Source: Cytospora piceicola (taxonomy: Eukaryota; Ascomycota; Sordariomycetes; Diaporthales; Cytosporaceae). Taken from it: DNA of 64,000 nucleotides. Shown piece by piece: positions 44,966-56,800 of the stretch. A program made the position numbers and the translations under genes. The stretch is taken from NCBI GenBank assembly GCA_023375675.1, contig JALQBC010000018.1, positions 248,001-312,000 on the forward strand. The letters run 5' to 3'. Numbering within the stretch: the first letter of the stretch is position 1; each line of letters opens with the position of its first letter. The notes under the pieces were generated by a model. It had not been told where the DNA came from and made no database searches. It saw only the letters and a program-made list of their open reading frames with translations.

Positions 44966-46405
44966 GGTGGTGAGTACTGAGGAGATGGTAGATAATAGTA
45001 AGTAACAGACGTGTGTTGAACCAGCAACTGCCCTGAGAGGACTCTTATATCCCCAAGGCTAGACTACATTCCAGATGCCCAAACACCGCCATCCAACCAG
45101 ACGTAGAGGTATTGTTTGTCCGCATCGGTTAGTGAATGACGCGTGCATCTATCACGGAGACAAGACCTTGCCAAAAGGAGATGTAGTCTGGCCACTGGCC
45201 CATCCGGGGAAGATCACTGCCAAATCTCTCGACACGTGCGAAGATGCATTGCAGCTGCGCCCTCTTCTCGCACAGTCAACAACATCTGCTCCACCATGAG
45301 GGCCTCGTGGCGGGTCAGCCTGGGATGTCCAAGGACGCAGACCACCTCTCTGCACGCTCGGCAACTCCTCTTCCCGATATCATGATAGCAGAACGATGCA
45401 CTGCCCAGCAACTTCGTGACAGAACTAGGCAACTCGAGACTCATGCTAGGAGGGAAGTGAGGATCATCCCAAGCTAGAGGTGTGCCTGGTGCGATCCATC
45501 CGAGTAAGCGAAGGCACTGTCGACGGGTTCAGCAGTCCCGAGAAGATTGACTCTCAGACGATGTCATCATGTCGACACACTATTCCATCACCCCCAAAGT
45601 AAGACACAGCCTGACAGCACGACAGAAAACAAATAAGCAGACAAGCAGTGGCAACCAGGCGGTAGGCTTGTTGCTTTGAAATGAAATAACAAACCCCGAA
45701 TGAACCTTATTAGGTGATTAGCGGGCCGCTACCAGCGGGAACGTCAATACCGCACCGGAAACAGATGAAGCCGGAGGAGAAGACGTTATGAGTGGGTTGG
45801 GGCCAAGACTAGCATTTTGCAAGAGGAGGGAATATCCGCCCCCTTTCCCCTCTCCCCTTCCCCTTTCCCTAAGGTAAAAAAAGGCGCTGCTTGTTCCTGT
45901 AATCTGTTGAAGATGTCAAAGTCGGCAAGGTACCTGAAATGGATGGCCAGAGTCAAGCCTCGTAGTCTGGGTCGCCCCTGACAACGACCGACCGACGTAC
46001 ACGGCACGGGACATTAGAACGCCTAGGCGGAACGGACGCTACCGCTGGAGTAATCTGCGTAAATGCCAGCAATGCCAGCAATGCCAGCAACACCATGTCC
46101 ATCCCAGTGGCTAGAGTCATCGTAAAATGCCGGGTGCCCACCTTGGAGATCCCATCGGATCCCATCGGATGGGGCGTTGAAGGGGCGTTGAAGTCCCAGA
46201 CATCGACATCCAGTTCTCGTAAGGTGATGGGTCGGCCGCCTCAGTATCAACAATGTCCCATTTGGTATGCTCCCTTCAGTCCAGGTGACCACTATAGAAG
46301 AATACAGAACGTTTTCAAACCAGATGCAATGCTTCGTACACAATTTCTCATGATGCCACCCCCCAGGACAGCCGAAAACAAGAAAAAACAAAAAACCCCC
46401 CTCCC
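44966..46405. other. Intergenic, no gene seen
   Basis: Promoter of the ferritin-like gene and 3' side of VMA13. Contains a three-unit 9-bp repeat (AATGCCAGC) at 46062-46088. No coding features recognised. Confidence 0.6.
45044..45051 (-). promoter_or_regulatory. TATA box of the ferritin-like gene
   Basis: GATATAAG read on the minus strand, about 80 nt upstream of the start codon, which fits an inducible, TATA-driven gene. Confidence 0.55.
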
Positions 46406-48017
46406 CTATTTGTCGTTGTTCTCAAAGCTGTACTTCAGCCACCCGCCCAGCGCCCTCAGGCTCTCCCACCTGACGTTCTCGTCCGCCTCGCCCATGAGCT
46501 GCATGACCCTCGTCTTCAGGCCCAGCCTCTCCAGCGCGCCCCTCTTCTCGGGCACCTCCCTGACCAGGTTGCCGACGTCGTTGCAGGCGATGGCCAGCAC
46601 GGCCTTGTCGCCGTCCCACGGCTTGCCCATGATCTCGGCCATCTTCCTGAGCAGCGCGCCGTTCTCGTAGTCGACGATCTTGCGGGCGTTCTCGGCCCAG
46701 AAGACGGCGTTCCTGTGCGGGGGCGACCACCGCAGGTGGCCCGACTGCACCTCGGCGACGTACTCGTCGAAGGTGGTCTTGGTCTTCCTGTACTCCTCGA
46801 GCATGTCGTTGAGGGAGGCCAGGTCCTCCTGCAGGTCTGGGTCGGTGAGGTGGCGGCTGCTGAGGTTCTGGAGGAGCGGGGGGAGGCGGACGAGGACCGC
46901 CTGCGGCATGAGGGTCTTTGGGTTGGCGCGGAGGAGGTTGTAGAGTGTGGATACCAACAGCCGGGTGGTCTTCTCCTTGGGCGAGAGGCGAAGGAGTTGG
47001 GCGTAGAGGAGGATGATATCGTACTCGCTATGTTCTCCGTCAGCAGGGGGGACATGCCGACTTTGTGCTTCTTTCTGCATGGGGGCACGCGACTTACTCG
47101 TTCAGATCGTCTCCCACCTCCTCAGCTTCGAAGCTCAACTGCCACATGACGAGCAGGACATGGTACAGCAGCTGCAAGCCGACACCACCACCCAGGGTGC
47201 CCTCGAACCCAGCACTCCTCCCCGAAGCTGTGCCCGCCGTGCCGCTCCACAGACTCGCAGCAGTATCACCGTTCTGCACGCCACAGGCTGTCTTCAGGAT
47301 CTCTATCAGCGGGGCGACGGTCTCGCTCCTCTGAGCCCAGAACTGCCCCCGGGAAGCGCTGCTGTATAGCAGCGAGGAGTACTCCAGCACGCCGATGTCC
47401 TGCAGGCCGGCGTCGGTGTTCTTGGTCAGAGACGACAGGTAGCTGAAGAGGTGGGGGAGGGCCTTGTTGACGGTGGCCGCAGACTCGTCGCGTGAGCTGG
47501 CCAGCAGGCTGGCCAGGACGGTGGAGGTGAGGAGGGGTATGGGGTCCTCGGGGCTGGGGGACTGGGCGAGCAGTGGGAGGAAGTGCTTGTATGGGTCGCC
47601 GGACTTGAAGATGGCTTTCGATAGGGAGGGCGCGCCTGTAGTATCGCAATCATGTTAGGTCTGGTCTCACGGTTCATCTCTGCCTTGCATCCGTAAACAC
47701 TGATAGACGGGCTGGGACATACTGTCAAGCAGGTCACTCAGCAAGACCAAGATGTACTGCACGACCTCGGCCCTCTTCTTGGCCAGCTCCAGCACACCTG
47801 GTCTGCCCTCCTCGCCGACAAACAGTATCCGGTAGCCATCGAGGTCGCCCTCGACGATCTGTGCGCGCGCATCTTTCTTGGCCCTCTCGACGGCCCTGAT
47901 CTTGGCGAGGTGGTCCTCGGTCAGGGTGCCAGTGCGCACTGCGCCCTCCCAGGGAATTGGCCGTTGCCGGATGTTATTTTGCAGGGAGGCGAGGTAGGTG
48001 GGCGGATCGAGCGACAT
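46406..48017 (-). CDS. VMA13: V-type ATPase V1 subunit H
   Basis: Three exons (48017-47723, 47635-47098, 47027-46406) give 484 aa, against 478 in budding yeast. Subunit H bridges the catalytic V1 head and the membrane Vo sector, activates the assembled pump and silences free V1. The start (PPTYLASLQNNIRQRPIPWEG) is the family N terminus. The middle is all-helical HEAT/ARM-type sequence, and the C-terminal domain carries the recognisable HLRWSPPHRNAVFWAENARK (about residues 379-398) and LGGWLKYSFENNDK at the end. The middle exon is open in frame with both neighbours, and splice donors GTATGT and GTAAGT are strong. PKR1, a V-ATPase assembly factor, is in the same window. Confidence 0.96.
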
Positions 48018-49492
48018 AGTGTCGGCCTGTTAGTCCAGCAACTGGTATGTGGTATGTAGTATGTGGTATGTGGTATGTGGTAGTTCGTTCGACTGGTGTT
48101 ATTGCGGAGGGTGTTCGTTGAGGGCAACGCAAGTAACGGGTGGGTAGGAGGTGACTGGAGCTGTTGCAGTTGCTGATGCTGCGTTAATTGAGGTGTCGTC
48201 ACTTTGGAGGGAGCTTTGAAGGCTGCTGTTACTATCTATCATCTACTATCAGTCACTCACTCACGCTCAGCTGCACCACACTTGCTCTGCTTTGCTTTGC
48301 TGAGCCGCTATGTACGCTAACAATTTTGGGGCTTGTGGGCCACCAAAAGCGACCTGACCTTCTGAAACCACCTGGGCCGCGTGCTGTGGGCAGTTTGACT
48401 CTCTGGTTGTTCCGTCCACTGACTGACATCCTGCCCAACTCCTTCCAATCCCATATTAAAGACCTCCTCCACCCAACACCTGCATCCAACCTTGGGGACC
48501 GTCCACGGAGGAGTACTCTATTCGTTGAATGTGATCAAATACGGCATATACATGATACACATAATACATACACCACACACAGTACAGGCAGACAAACCAT
48601 GCACAGCTCGTCAATGCTGAAGCAGATTCTCGAACTGCGCCCCTGTTCGGATGTCACGACAACGAATCGCAAATAACGGAAGTCATCAGAAGAGACTCTG
48701 TCTCTGGACTGACTGGTGACTGAACTTCGTGTGATGATGGTGGGTATGTATGGTATTAGAGCCTTCTACGAAGAGCTCATATGTGCATTATATCCCTAAA
48801 TCATACTTCATCATCTATCTACCATCCATCCCCCCTTCTGGCCTCATGAGGTCTTTCCTTTACCTGACCTGGCCACTCATTGGCAACAGACCCCTTTCGT
48901 CTCGTTTATTGATCGTTGATCGTTGATGGTACACATTATTCATCTCATATGTCTTTTCGTCTTGTCGGCCACAGCTTCGCCAGCCATCGTTGCCGTCATT
49001 ATCGTCTAATCCGGTCAGGTCAGACATGCCTGTCCTCTTTCATCTCGTCTGTCGTATCATAAAAATCCTCATTCCACCATCCATCCCACATATCTCATTT
49101 CGTTCTCTCTTTGCCACGGTCTTCTTCCATATCTCTCCCAAACGCCAGAAAATGTCTTCAGATGCCAAACAGGAGAGGGGAGGGGGGGGGAGGTCCGAAG
49201 ATTAATGGTATATACCAAGACCCAGCCTGCTGACCTGACAGCAGAGCCGGGCCATGTTCACGCATGCAAAGCTTTGATATGCTGCAGCTATGAGGCATCT
49301 GACGTCTTCTTCTGTAGGGCATGTTTGCTGGTCTTGCGTTACACGACGCGGAAATAGCCTCGATGCTTATGCCTCTCAGGTGAAGAGGTTCGGGTCACTC
49401 TCGGGAGGAGAGGACGGACACTCTGGGTAGTGGTTGTTGACAAAGGAAACAGGAGATACACGATTCTGCCCAAGAGAGGAGGATAGCGGCAA
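48018..49492. other. Intergenic, no gene seen
   Basis: Upstream of VMA13 and downstream of the cysteine-rich protein. GTATGTG repeats lie at 48043-48083 in the VMA13 leader or promoter. The stretch 48770-49150 is T/C-rich. Confidence 0.6.
48043..48083. repeat. GTATGTG tandem repeat
   Basis: About five 7-bp units starting 26 bp upstream of the VMA13 start codon. Confidence 0.88.
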
Positions 49493-51007
49493 CTATCTCC
49501 GCCTCGAATGAGCGCGAGAGATCCGCTCGGTCTCGGTTCTGTGGCTGCGCCGTGTATCTCGCGTCCTACCACCAGAGCTTGCGGACCCTGCGTAGTGGGG
49601 TGGTATGTTAGATTTATAATGGTCTCCCCTCCCCCTGCCGGCTTCTCGCATTTCAGGCTCGGGGCGAGCGTCCCGGGCGTGGGCTGCTTGAGGCTGCGGC
49701 GGACGCGTATAAACGCTCGAGTATGTATAGTCAGAGGATAACTCACTGGGACTGCTGGCCGTGTACGAGTCCGAGAAGTAGCTGCTGCTAACATCACTTC
49801 TCGCTCTCGGCCGCGACGACCGCGACGTCCGCTTCGCCGCCTCAGCCTTGCGCTTCTGGTCCTTCTTGAGCCCCAGCATCGCGCCCATCGTGCCCATCGC
49901 ACCTGTCCCCCACCACCCTGCGTTGTTGGTCGACTCTCTCCTCTTCTCGGACTGGGACATGCGCCGGCTGTCTGTCGCTCCGGTCCGTGCCGACCGCGCC
50001 GGGCGAGCAGCGAACCAGCCATCGTGCCGGTCCCGTCTTCCTGCGGCGGCGGCGCCGGCAGCCGCACCGGCCAGACCGGCACCGGCTGCAGCCCCTCCAC
50101 CGTGGCGAGCGTAGCGCTCCTCCTCGATGATGATGGTCTCGCGGTCGTGGCTGCGAGACCTCTGCTTCTTGGGGCCCAGGCCGAAGATGGCGAGCAGGCC
50201 GTGCCACAGGCCGCGCATGAGGCAGCAGGCGCAGATGGCGAGCAGGAGGATCACGCCCAAGATGACGCCGATGACGATGCCGGCAATGGCACCTCCGCTG
50301 AGGCTGGCCCCGCCCGTCGTCACGGCGGTCCCGTTGGCGGAGCCGCCCGTGGAGCTCTCGAGGAACGCCGTGTTGGTGCTGGTCCCGGTCACCCGGTACG
50401 GGGCGCTGTACTGCGTGGTGATGACCTCCCCGGCGCTCGTGATGGTCGTCTTGTACGTGCTCATGGCCGTCGTGGCGGCCACGCCTCCGCCTCCGCCTCC
50501 GACTCCCGCCCCACCTCCCGCGGTGGTCGTCGCGCCCGAGCCTCCATTCGCACTGCACTGGCCGTCGTAGGCGCAGTACTGCCAGTTCGCGCAGCAGATG
50601 GACCCGCACGCGATCTGGCCGGAGCCTTCTGCAGGCGTGCAGCTGCTGCCGGCGGCTGCCGTGGTCACGGCGTAGTAGCTTGAGAGGGTGCTGGTGTAGG
50701 TGTCGGTCTCGGTCCACGTCGTCGTGTACAGGTCCCAGCCGCCACCGTAGGCCGTGTCAGTGCAGCCTGCGATGTTGCCCTTGGTGGTGCACGCCTGTCC
50801 CTCCGAACAGCAGTACTGGTTGTCGACACCGCAGTACGTCGCGCAGCTCCGGTCCATGAGGTAGCCGAAGCCGAGCTCGTGTAGGTCATCTTTGGGGTAG
50901 GGGCCGGCCAAGGCAGGCTGTATGAGGGAGGCGAGGGACAGGAGGAGTGTTGATACTGTGGTTGTTGTGAGCAGCGCGCTAGGCTGCTGGTGGATTGAGG
51001 GGCTCAT
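49493..51007 (-). CDS. Cysteine-rich single-pass surface protein
   Basis: Two exons (51007-49747 and 49587-49493) give 451 aa. Signal peptide at about 1-34, then two cysteine clusters: C55, C59, C66, C67, C73, C82 and C123, C134, C138, C139, C145, C151, separated by Thr/Ser/Tyr. A Gly/Thr/Ser-rich stalk follows, then one membrane helix at about 241-262 (IAGIVIGVILGVILLLAICA). The cytosolic tail is long and Arg/Ser/Ala-rich, with a Glu/Arg segment and a SYFSDSYTASSPS segment. The layout (extracellular Cys domain, Ser/Thr stalk, single helix, charged tail) resembles fungal wall-stress sensors, but the Cys pattern is not WSC and I assign no function. The proposed 159-nt intron contains no in-frame stop, so an unspliced 504-aa form is equally open. 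The start is Met 51007, just before the signal peptide. Confidence 0.75.
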   Translation of the reverse strand: MSPSIHQQPSALLTTTTVSTLLLSLASLIQPALAGPYPKDDLHELGFGYLMDRSCATYCGVDNQYCCSEGQACTTKGNIAGCTDTAYGGGWDLYTTTWTETDTYTSTLSSYYAVTTAAAGSSCTPAEGSGQIACGSICCANWQYCAYDGQCSANGGSGATTTAGGGAGVGGGGGGVAATTAMSTYKTTITSAGEVITTQYSAPYRVTGTSTNTAFLESSTGGSANGTAVTTGGASLSGGAIAGIVIGVILGVILLLAICACCLMRGLWHGLLAIFGLGPKKQRSRSHDRETIIIEEERYARHGGGAAAGAGLAGAAAGAAAAGRRDRHDGWFAARPARSARTGATDSRRMSQSEKRRESTNNAGWWGTGAMGTMGAMLGLKKDQKRKAEAAKRTSRSSRPRARSDVSSSYFSDSYTASSPSELSSDYTYSSVYTRPPQPQAAHARDARPEPEMREAGRGRGDHYKSNIPPHYAGSASSGGRTRDTRRSHRTETERISRAHSRRR

Positions 51008-51460
51008 GATGGGCGGGCGCTGGCGAAACAGCTTGCTGATGTTGATGAGGGCGAGTTGTCTGCCGTGAGCAGGGGGAAAGACTGGCAGGGCAAAAAAAAG
51101 GGAAAAGCGCCGCCTGAGCTGCGTCTTGTTGTTGTGTTGTCGCCGTTCAGCGGTGAGCTGCTTCGGAGCTGGGTGGGCGGGCAGCCAAGGAGCTGCAGGC
51201 TGCAGATGCGAACCCCTCCCTCTCTCTCTCTCTCTCTCTCTGTGACACCTCAGCACTGCAAGCCTCGTCGACAAGCTGATGATAGTGGTTGAGGAGGACG
51301 AATTGATAGATCCCCGGTGACAGGAATGTGTAATCTGGCCTGGCAAGTGACGCCTCGATCCGTTCCGTGTTTCAATCCCACGAGGGCAGAGGTGGAAGTT
51401 GGGATTGGAATGAGGGTGTGTCTTGGGCTGTTGCGCCGTGTGTGGGGGTGTTTATGAGTT

Positions 51461-51487
51461 GTATGTATGTATGTATGTATGTATGTG
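51461..51487. repeat. GTAT tetranucleotide repeat
   Basis: About six perfect units; non-coding. Confidence 0.92.
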
Positions 51488-52730
51488 TCACTTAGACGTT
51501 GCTGTGAGATCGCCTCGACTGTTTCCAAGTCCTGCATGCAGCTACAACGACAACAAAAATCCACCTTCAGATACGATGAACTGTACGGCTAGGGACAGGA
51601 TAGACTGAGGAATGCAGAAGCAGAATTAGAAGAGGAATGGAAGAATTGGGGAGGAGAAAAGAAAAGGGCATTGAAGGGAGAGGGGCAGGTTGAGGTGTGA
51701 CGGCAGAAAGTTCAAGACCGCAGACGTGCAGATCCCCCGGGCCTTGCAGCAGTTTAAATCAGATGGCTGGAAATACGCAGGTCATCTTGTCTTTTTTACA
51801 TGGAATAAGAATGGACTACCTATGTAACCAGGTATATCTATATGCACACACTACAGGTGAATCCAATCCGATCCCATCCAGCCCACCTGGTACCGCAGTA
51901 CATGGGCTTTAGGTGGTGAGGCGAGTGGGTTTACTACCCACCCGGGCAGGTTTCCCAGTACTGTGGGATCTCGAAGCTTGGCTGCCAGTCGCCCAAAACA
52001 GCTTCCGAGCTGGGGCGTGTGGCCGCTTGATGGATGGGCCAAGCGGGAACGTGGGAAGCATGGAGAAGAAGGGGAAAAAAAAGGCTGTTTTTTTTTTATT
52101 ACTTTACTTGGTCCCTTGTCTTCCCTCACTAACACGCTTCTTTTACCAGCCACCCTCAAAGCGCCCGGCCCCAGCTCCCAACCTCACTCTTTTCCGGTGC
52201 CCCCCATTCAAAACACATGCCTCTTTCGTCACATTGCCCAGATTTGCCAGATCTGCCAGATTTTCAAAATACGATGATGGGGTCACCTAGGAGGCAGTGC
52301 TCTCTGGATTTTTGGGTTTTTTTTGGGGAGGAGGGGGGAAGAAGAGAGTTTTCCTGGATAATCAGGGACAAGGCTCCTTGAATATCATCCATCATACGCA
52401 CACTCGAAGCCGGTACTGATATCATGACCATGTAAGTAGGTGAAAGTGTATTGCCGTCATGTATCCCCAAAACATCGTCACTGGATAATGCTTATCATGG
52501 GATTACTGTGCATACTACCGTACATTACCTATCCAGGTAAATCAGGTACCCAGGTAGGTATCATGACATGAACTTTCGGGGGCTCCACGGGCTCAGGGAA
52601 CATCTTGCTTCACCCTCACCTTTTGCGCCCCGCCCCTTGTGAGCTGGCAGCCGTACTACTGGTCAGCCAGGACCAAGCCTTTAACTCCTCGCTCTCGCTC
52701 TCAGTCTCAGTCTTACCCTCACCCAACATC

Positions 52731-52759
52731 ACACACACACACACACACACACACACACC
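52731..52759. repeat. CA dinucleotide repeat
   Basis: About 14 uninterrupted CA units; non-coding. Confidence 0.93.
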
Positions 52760-54326
52760 GTTACACCCTGGATTAATAGGGCGGCTGGCCGTGTTTGTGT
52801 TTATGTATGTGTGGTTCATCCAGTCCGGGCCGAGGCTGACCTGACTAGGCAATGACCTCGCACAACAGCGGACCGGGAACCCTCTTCCGGATAGCTCAAG
52901 TTGGCATGTACTCAAGGGCAAAGGGGGCAAAGGGGGTGGGTTGCACAGCATGGCGGAGGTTGGGAGAGGCCGGCTCGTCGGGTTTGCCCTGCCGGGCCGG
53001 CGTTCACCTGGCTGCTGGCGGTGGGCTGGAGGATATACATATATGATGCCGTACCAGTATATACATGTATCTAACCTGCTTGACCCGTGCACTTCTTGAA
53101 ACATCTTGACGATGTTTGCTACGATCCCCCGGTGCTCCACGAGATAAGATGCCAACAACGCAATTGTATACTTGCTTGCTTCGTGTTTGAACCGTTGTTA
53201 TCTGTGGATGCCTCTGTCGAGGGACCCTTCTTGTTTGACGATGTGTTCACTGGGGTCAACACGCGCAGTCGTCAGACCTGGGCTTACACGCTGTGATGAG
53301 TGAGATGGGTTCTTGGAGTCCAGTTTGTTCTACTTGTTCTAATTACCAAGGAAGGATGCCTCATCAGGTCATCTCACCATCGGCACACACCGGAGCGGTC
53401 GCCGAGGAGGTCTTGCCAGGCCGAGATCCAGTTGCACAATAGTGTTTGCTCGGAGTGGGGAGAAGGAGAAGGAGAGTTATCGGACTTTGACGCCGAAAAT
53501 AAGATGCTCCAGGACATCACGAGGGAACTGTGGTACTTATATCCATATGGACGCAGCACATCACTCACTGGTTCCACAATTGCCCTTGATGCTTGAATCA
53601 CATCGGGGCTCTACCTTCTATCATGGCCATGGCGAGTCTGACAAGAGTCTGGGAAGTACCACATCGACCACCCACCCGGTCAGACTCGTTCACAGTCTAG
53701 CCTGGTAGGGCCATTGGAGTCTCGTTTATTCGTCCGTCCGGTCTACCTGACGTGGTGAGGCGTAGGGTTCATATCTACTAAAGGCGATCGACAATCTACA
53801 CGTGCTTCAAGGTTAGATGGCGCGTCCCGGCTCACGCTCGACCGGGCCTTCTTGACAAAAGAGCCTTGATGCCGCAACAAGATCGGATGGTGGGCCCAGA
53901 GTCGTCACATATAAAGGACGGGCTCGTTTTGTGTACGAAGAAGTAACAGCGTCCCGCCCACATGCTATCACATTGATGCGCGTCCCGAGATCGGTAAGGT
54001 ATCATGTATTTTATGTTGCTGCTCAAGTCCTTGCAAGGGCCATGAGCAGTACCGGGCAAGTTGTTTGTTCGGGAGGGATGTATTGATGGGGTCGGGATTG
54101 CTCATCCCTCGAACCCTTCACAAAATCCTTATCACATCCGCTCGGGAAAGAATTTTTGTTTGGATCGCCATCATTCCGGGTCGGAAAGGCATCGATTCGT
54201 CAGATTTCCGATTCTTTTTGATTCCGTAGCATCGTGCTACATGACATGCAAATGTCCCAATTGATGAACCCCTTGCCACTCCATGAACCCAGAAAGCACA
54301 AAGAAACCGAGGAGAAAATTCCTAAT

Positions 54327-55442
54327 TTAAGCTTCCTCGATGTTGCCCTTCTCCGAGACGTACATACCGTCAAGGAACTGTTTCTCATGTCAGCCTGACT
54401 GTCACTCAAGTCACAGGTCTGGGACCTGGGCGCTGCGCGCGTGGCGAGTGGCGCGTTGTTGGGGGATCACTCCTACCTTTCGGATATCCTTGTTCCTCAC
54501 CCGGCAGATCTGCTGGATGTCTGCGGCGGACTGGGAGACAGCCTCGAGAGAGTTGCCGAGCAGAACGAGCTCATCCTTCTGTGCCTTGGAGATCTCGACA
54601 TCGACTCCGGACTGCATGACGACGTTGCGAACGAGCTTCTCGCCGATGAAGTTACTGTTGAATCAAGAATATCAGCCTCCCTGTTCTCAAACGACCAGAT
54701 AACTGTTCAAGGCCTTTCTCCTCCCCCTCCTCGTGTGCTCTCTACATTCTCGTCCCTGTTTCACAGAGTGGTTTCGAACATACCGGATCTCGACCTCGTA
54801 GACACCGTCGGCGTTCTTGTCCAGGTTGACGTTGATGGGGAAATGGGCGTAGACGTAGCGCATCTTGTACTTGAATCCCTTCGTGACACCGATGATCAGG
54901 TTGTTGATGAGGGTACGGACGGTTCGGAGAGCGGCAACGGTCTTGCGGACGCCATGGTGGATGTGGATGGCGATGACGTTCTTCTTTGGCGTAGAGAAAG
55001 AGACGGCAATGTGAGAGAGGTCCTTGACCAGCTTGCCCCGAGGGCCCTCAACAGTGACCTGTCGTGCCTTGATCTGGACCTTGACTGTTGGTGGAGACAG
55101 AATCTCGTCAGCATTTGATGTAACCCATATGTTTTGATGTGCTAAAGTGCTTGAACAATTGCCATTCAAGCCAGTCGTTTTTTTTGCCCCAGTCGCATCA
55201 ATCTTCCCATTCTTCGGGCGATACAGTGCAGTGTTGTAGTCGTCGTGTCGGTGTGTGTCGTAGTGTTCTGTTCTGCTAGATGTTGATCCAAAGTTCTCCT
55301 CCTCTCCTCTCGAAATGGGCCTCTTCCTCCTCTTTCATGGCAATTGACGAACTGGCTCTCAGGCTTGGGCAAAGGTGTCGCATGGGTTATTCGTACCTCC
55401 CTCTGGAATCTCCAGGGTCTCCTCGGAGTGGATGTACTTCAT
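54327..55442 (-). CDS. RPL9: 60S ribosomal protein uL6 (L9)
   Basis: Four exons (55442-55397, 55084-54784, 54654-54477, 54377-54327) give 191 aa, the same length as the budding yeast protein. It lies near the stalk base and sarcin-ricin loop of the large subunit. The start [15 protein letters not shown], then [39 protein letters not shown], the repeated-domain core [14 protein letters not shown], and the end [21 protein letters not shown] are diagnostic. Exon 1 codes only 15 residues and one base, and the first intron is the longest found in the window (312 nt), a pattern common for fungal ribosomal protein genes. I looked for a box C/D snoRNA in the introns and found no clean C/D pair. VPS26 diverges upstream. 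Confidence 0.98.
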
Positions 55443-56455
55443 CTTGCCGGTCGGTTCGGAAGGTCGTGGCGAGATGGGTTGTCGATTGAGGGTATCTTCG
55501 TTGGCCGCAAGGTTCGCTCGCTCGCTTCAACTTTTGGGAAACTGCAGGTGGGAACAGCAAAAATTGCGAAGGTGCGCTTCGGCAGAAAGTACTGCCGTTT
55601 TTCCGGAGCAGGGATTGTTGTAGACGAGACGAGAGGGTTGGGGTTCGAGATGACCGGGAGACGGGAGGGGGGGATTCTGGTGTGGGGTTCTTTTGGGGGG
55701 GGGGGCTCAAAGACATTAGTGCAAACCACACTTGAATCCTTGAATCGTTCAGGCACCACAAAGTCGGTATCAAGGTAATCTTCATGAGTCAGCATCTGCC
55801 AACGTACCGTGGGAGTTGCAAGAGTCCCAGAGTCCTTAAGACTGACTGACTGACTGACTGACTGACAACAATTAGCTACATCCACTCGAACATGTCAATT
55901 GTTTATTGATATGCTGATGCTGAGTATAATAATGTCTTTGGTATACTCGAGATATTCTCAAATTATCATAACTTATATAAATACCTAACCAGGTACCTAA
56001 GTGGTCGTGGCTGTATATGCCTTGGTCTCAACAACAGCAATCAGTAAAGACGATCTGATTGGGTCTAAGTGTCAACTGTAGATCCCAGCTCACCCCTGTT
56101 GTTGTCTGGCTGTCCCGCGCTCAATGGCTGATGGGGAAGCTTCGCGCGGGCTCACCAGTAGTGGTACCTATCTAGGTAGTAGTAGTGACTGACGCCTATT
56201 ACTTACTCGGTACCTACCTGAACTCCGACCCCCAACTACAACACTGCAAAGCCCCCCCAACGATCACAATCGCAATTGACCCGGGTAAACGACAACGGTC
56301 ACGAACTGAAAATACCCGCGCGTGTCTTCCAACTTACCAGCCAATCGCTATCATCAGGAGTCCCGACGATACAATAACAACAACACCACCACCAGACAAC
56401 CAACCAAACGGTACTCACGCACCCCAAGCTGCCTAGCTCACGCGGCGCCGGCAAC
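55443..56455. promoter_or_regulatory. Divergent promoter region of RPL9 and VPS26
   Basis: 1.0 kb with a GACT tetranucleotide repeat at 55842-55868 and partial TACCTAGGTA-like elements near 55980-56000 and 56165-56180. A pyrimidine-poor, CA-rich leader precedes VPS26. Confidence 0.45.
55842..55868. repeat. GACT tetranucleotide repeat
   Basis: Six to seven units in tandem; non-coding. Confidence 0.92.
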
Positions 56456-56769
56456 ATGTCGTACTTCTTCGCGACGCCCGTCGACATCGACGTCGTCCTC
56501 GAGGATGCCGACGAGCGCGCCATGGTCGACGTGAAGCTGGACAAGAACCGCCGCGAGAAGGCCCCTCTGTACATGGACGGCGAGTCGGTCAAGGGCGCCG
56601 TTACGGTGCGGCCCAAGGACGGCAAGCGGCTGGAGCACACGGGCATCAAGGTGCAGTTCATCGGCACGATAGGTACGGGCAAACAAGATACACATACAAA
56701 AGCCAGGGGGGGGATAGGGTGAGGGGGCTCCTGTGTGTGCGGATGTGGAAAGCTATGGGCTGTGTTGTC

Positions 56770-56800
<31 letters not shown>

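Larger units (their letters stand above)
51008..54326. other. 3.3-kb gene-free region
   Basis: Upstream of the cysteine-rich gene and downstream of RPL9. It holds CT repeats at 51222-51241, GTAT repeats at 51461-51487, a CA run at 52731-52759 and partial TACCTAGGTA-like elements around 52280 and 52525-52560. Reading both strands gave no recognisable gene. Confidence 0.55.

Noticed and set aside
49339..50100. 253-codon frame overlapping the 3' part of the surface protein gene
   Set aside because: Shadow frame; the other frame has the signal peptide, cysteine clusters and membrane helix in one continuous reading.
55085..55396. Possible snoRNA in the long first intron of RPL9
   Set aside because: A TGATG-like and a CTGA-like element occur but not as a properly spaced C/D pair with a closing stem.
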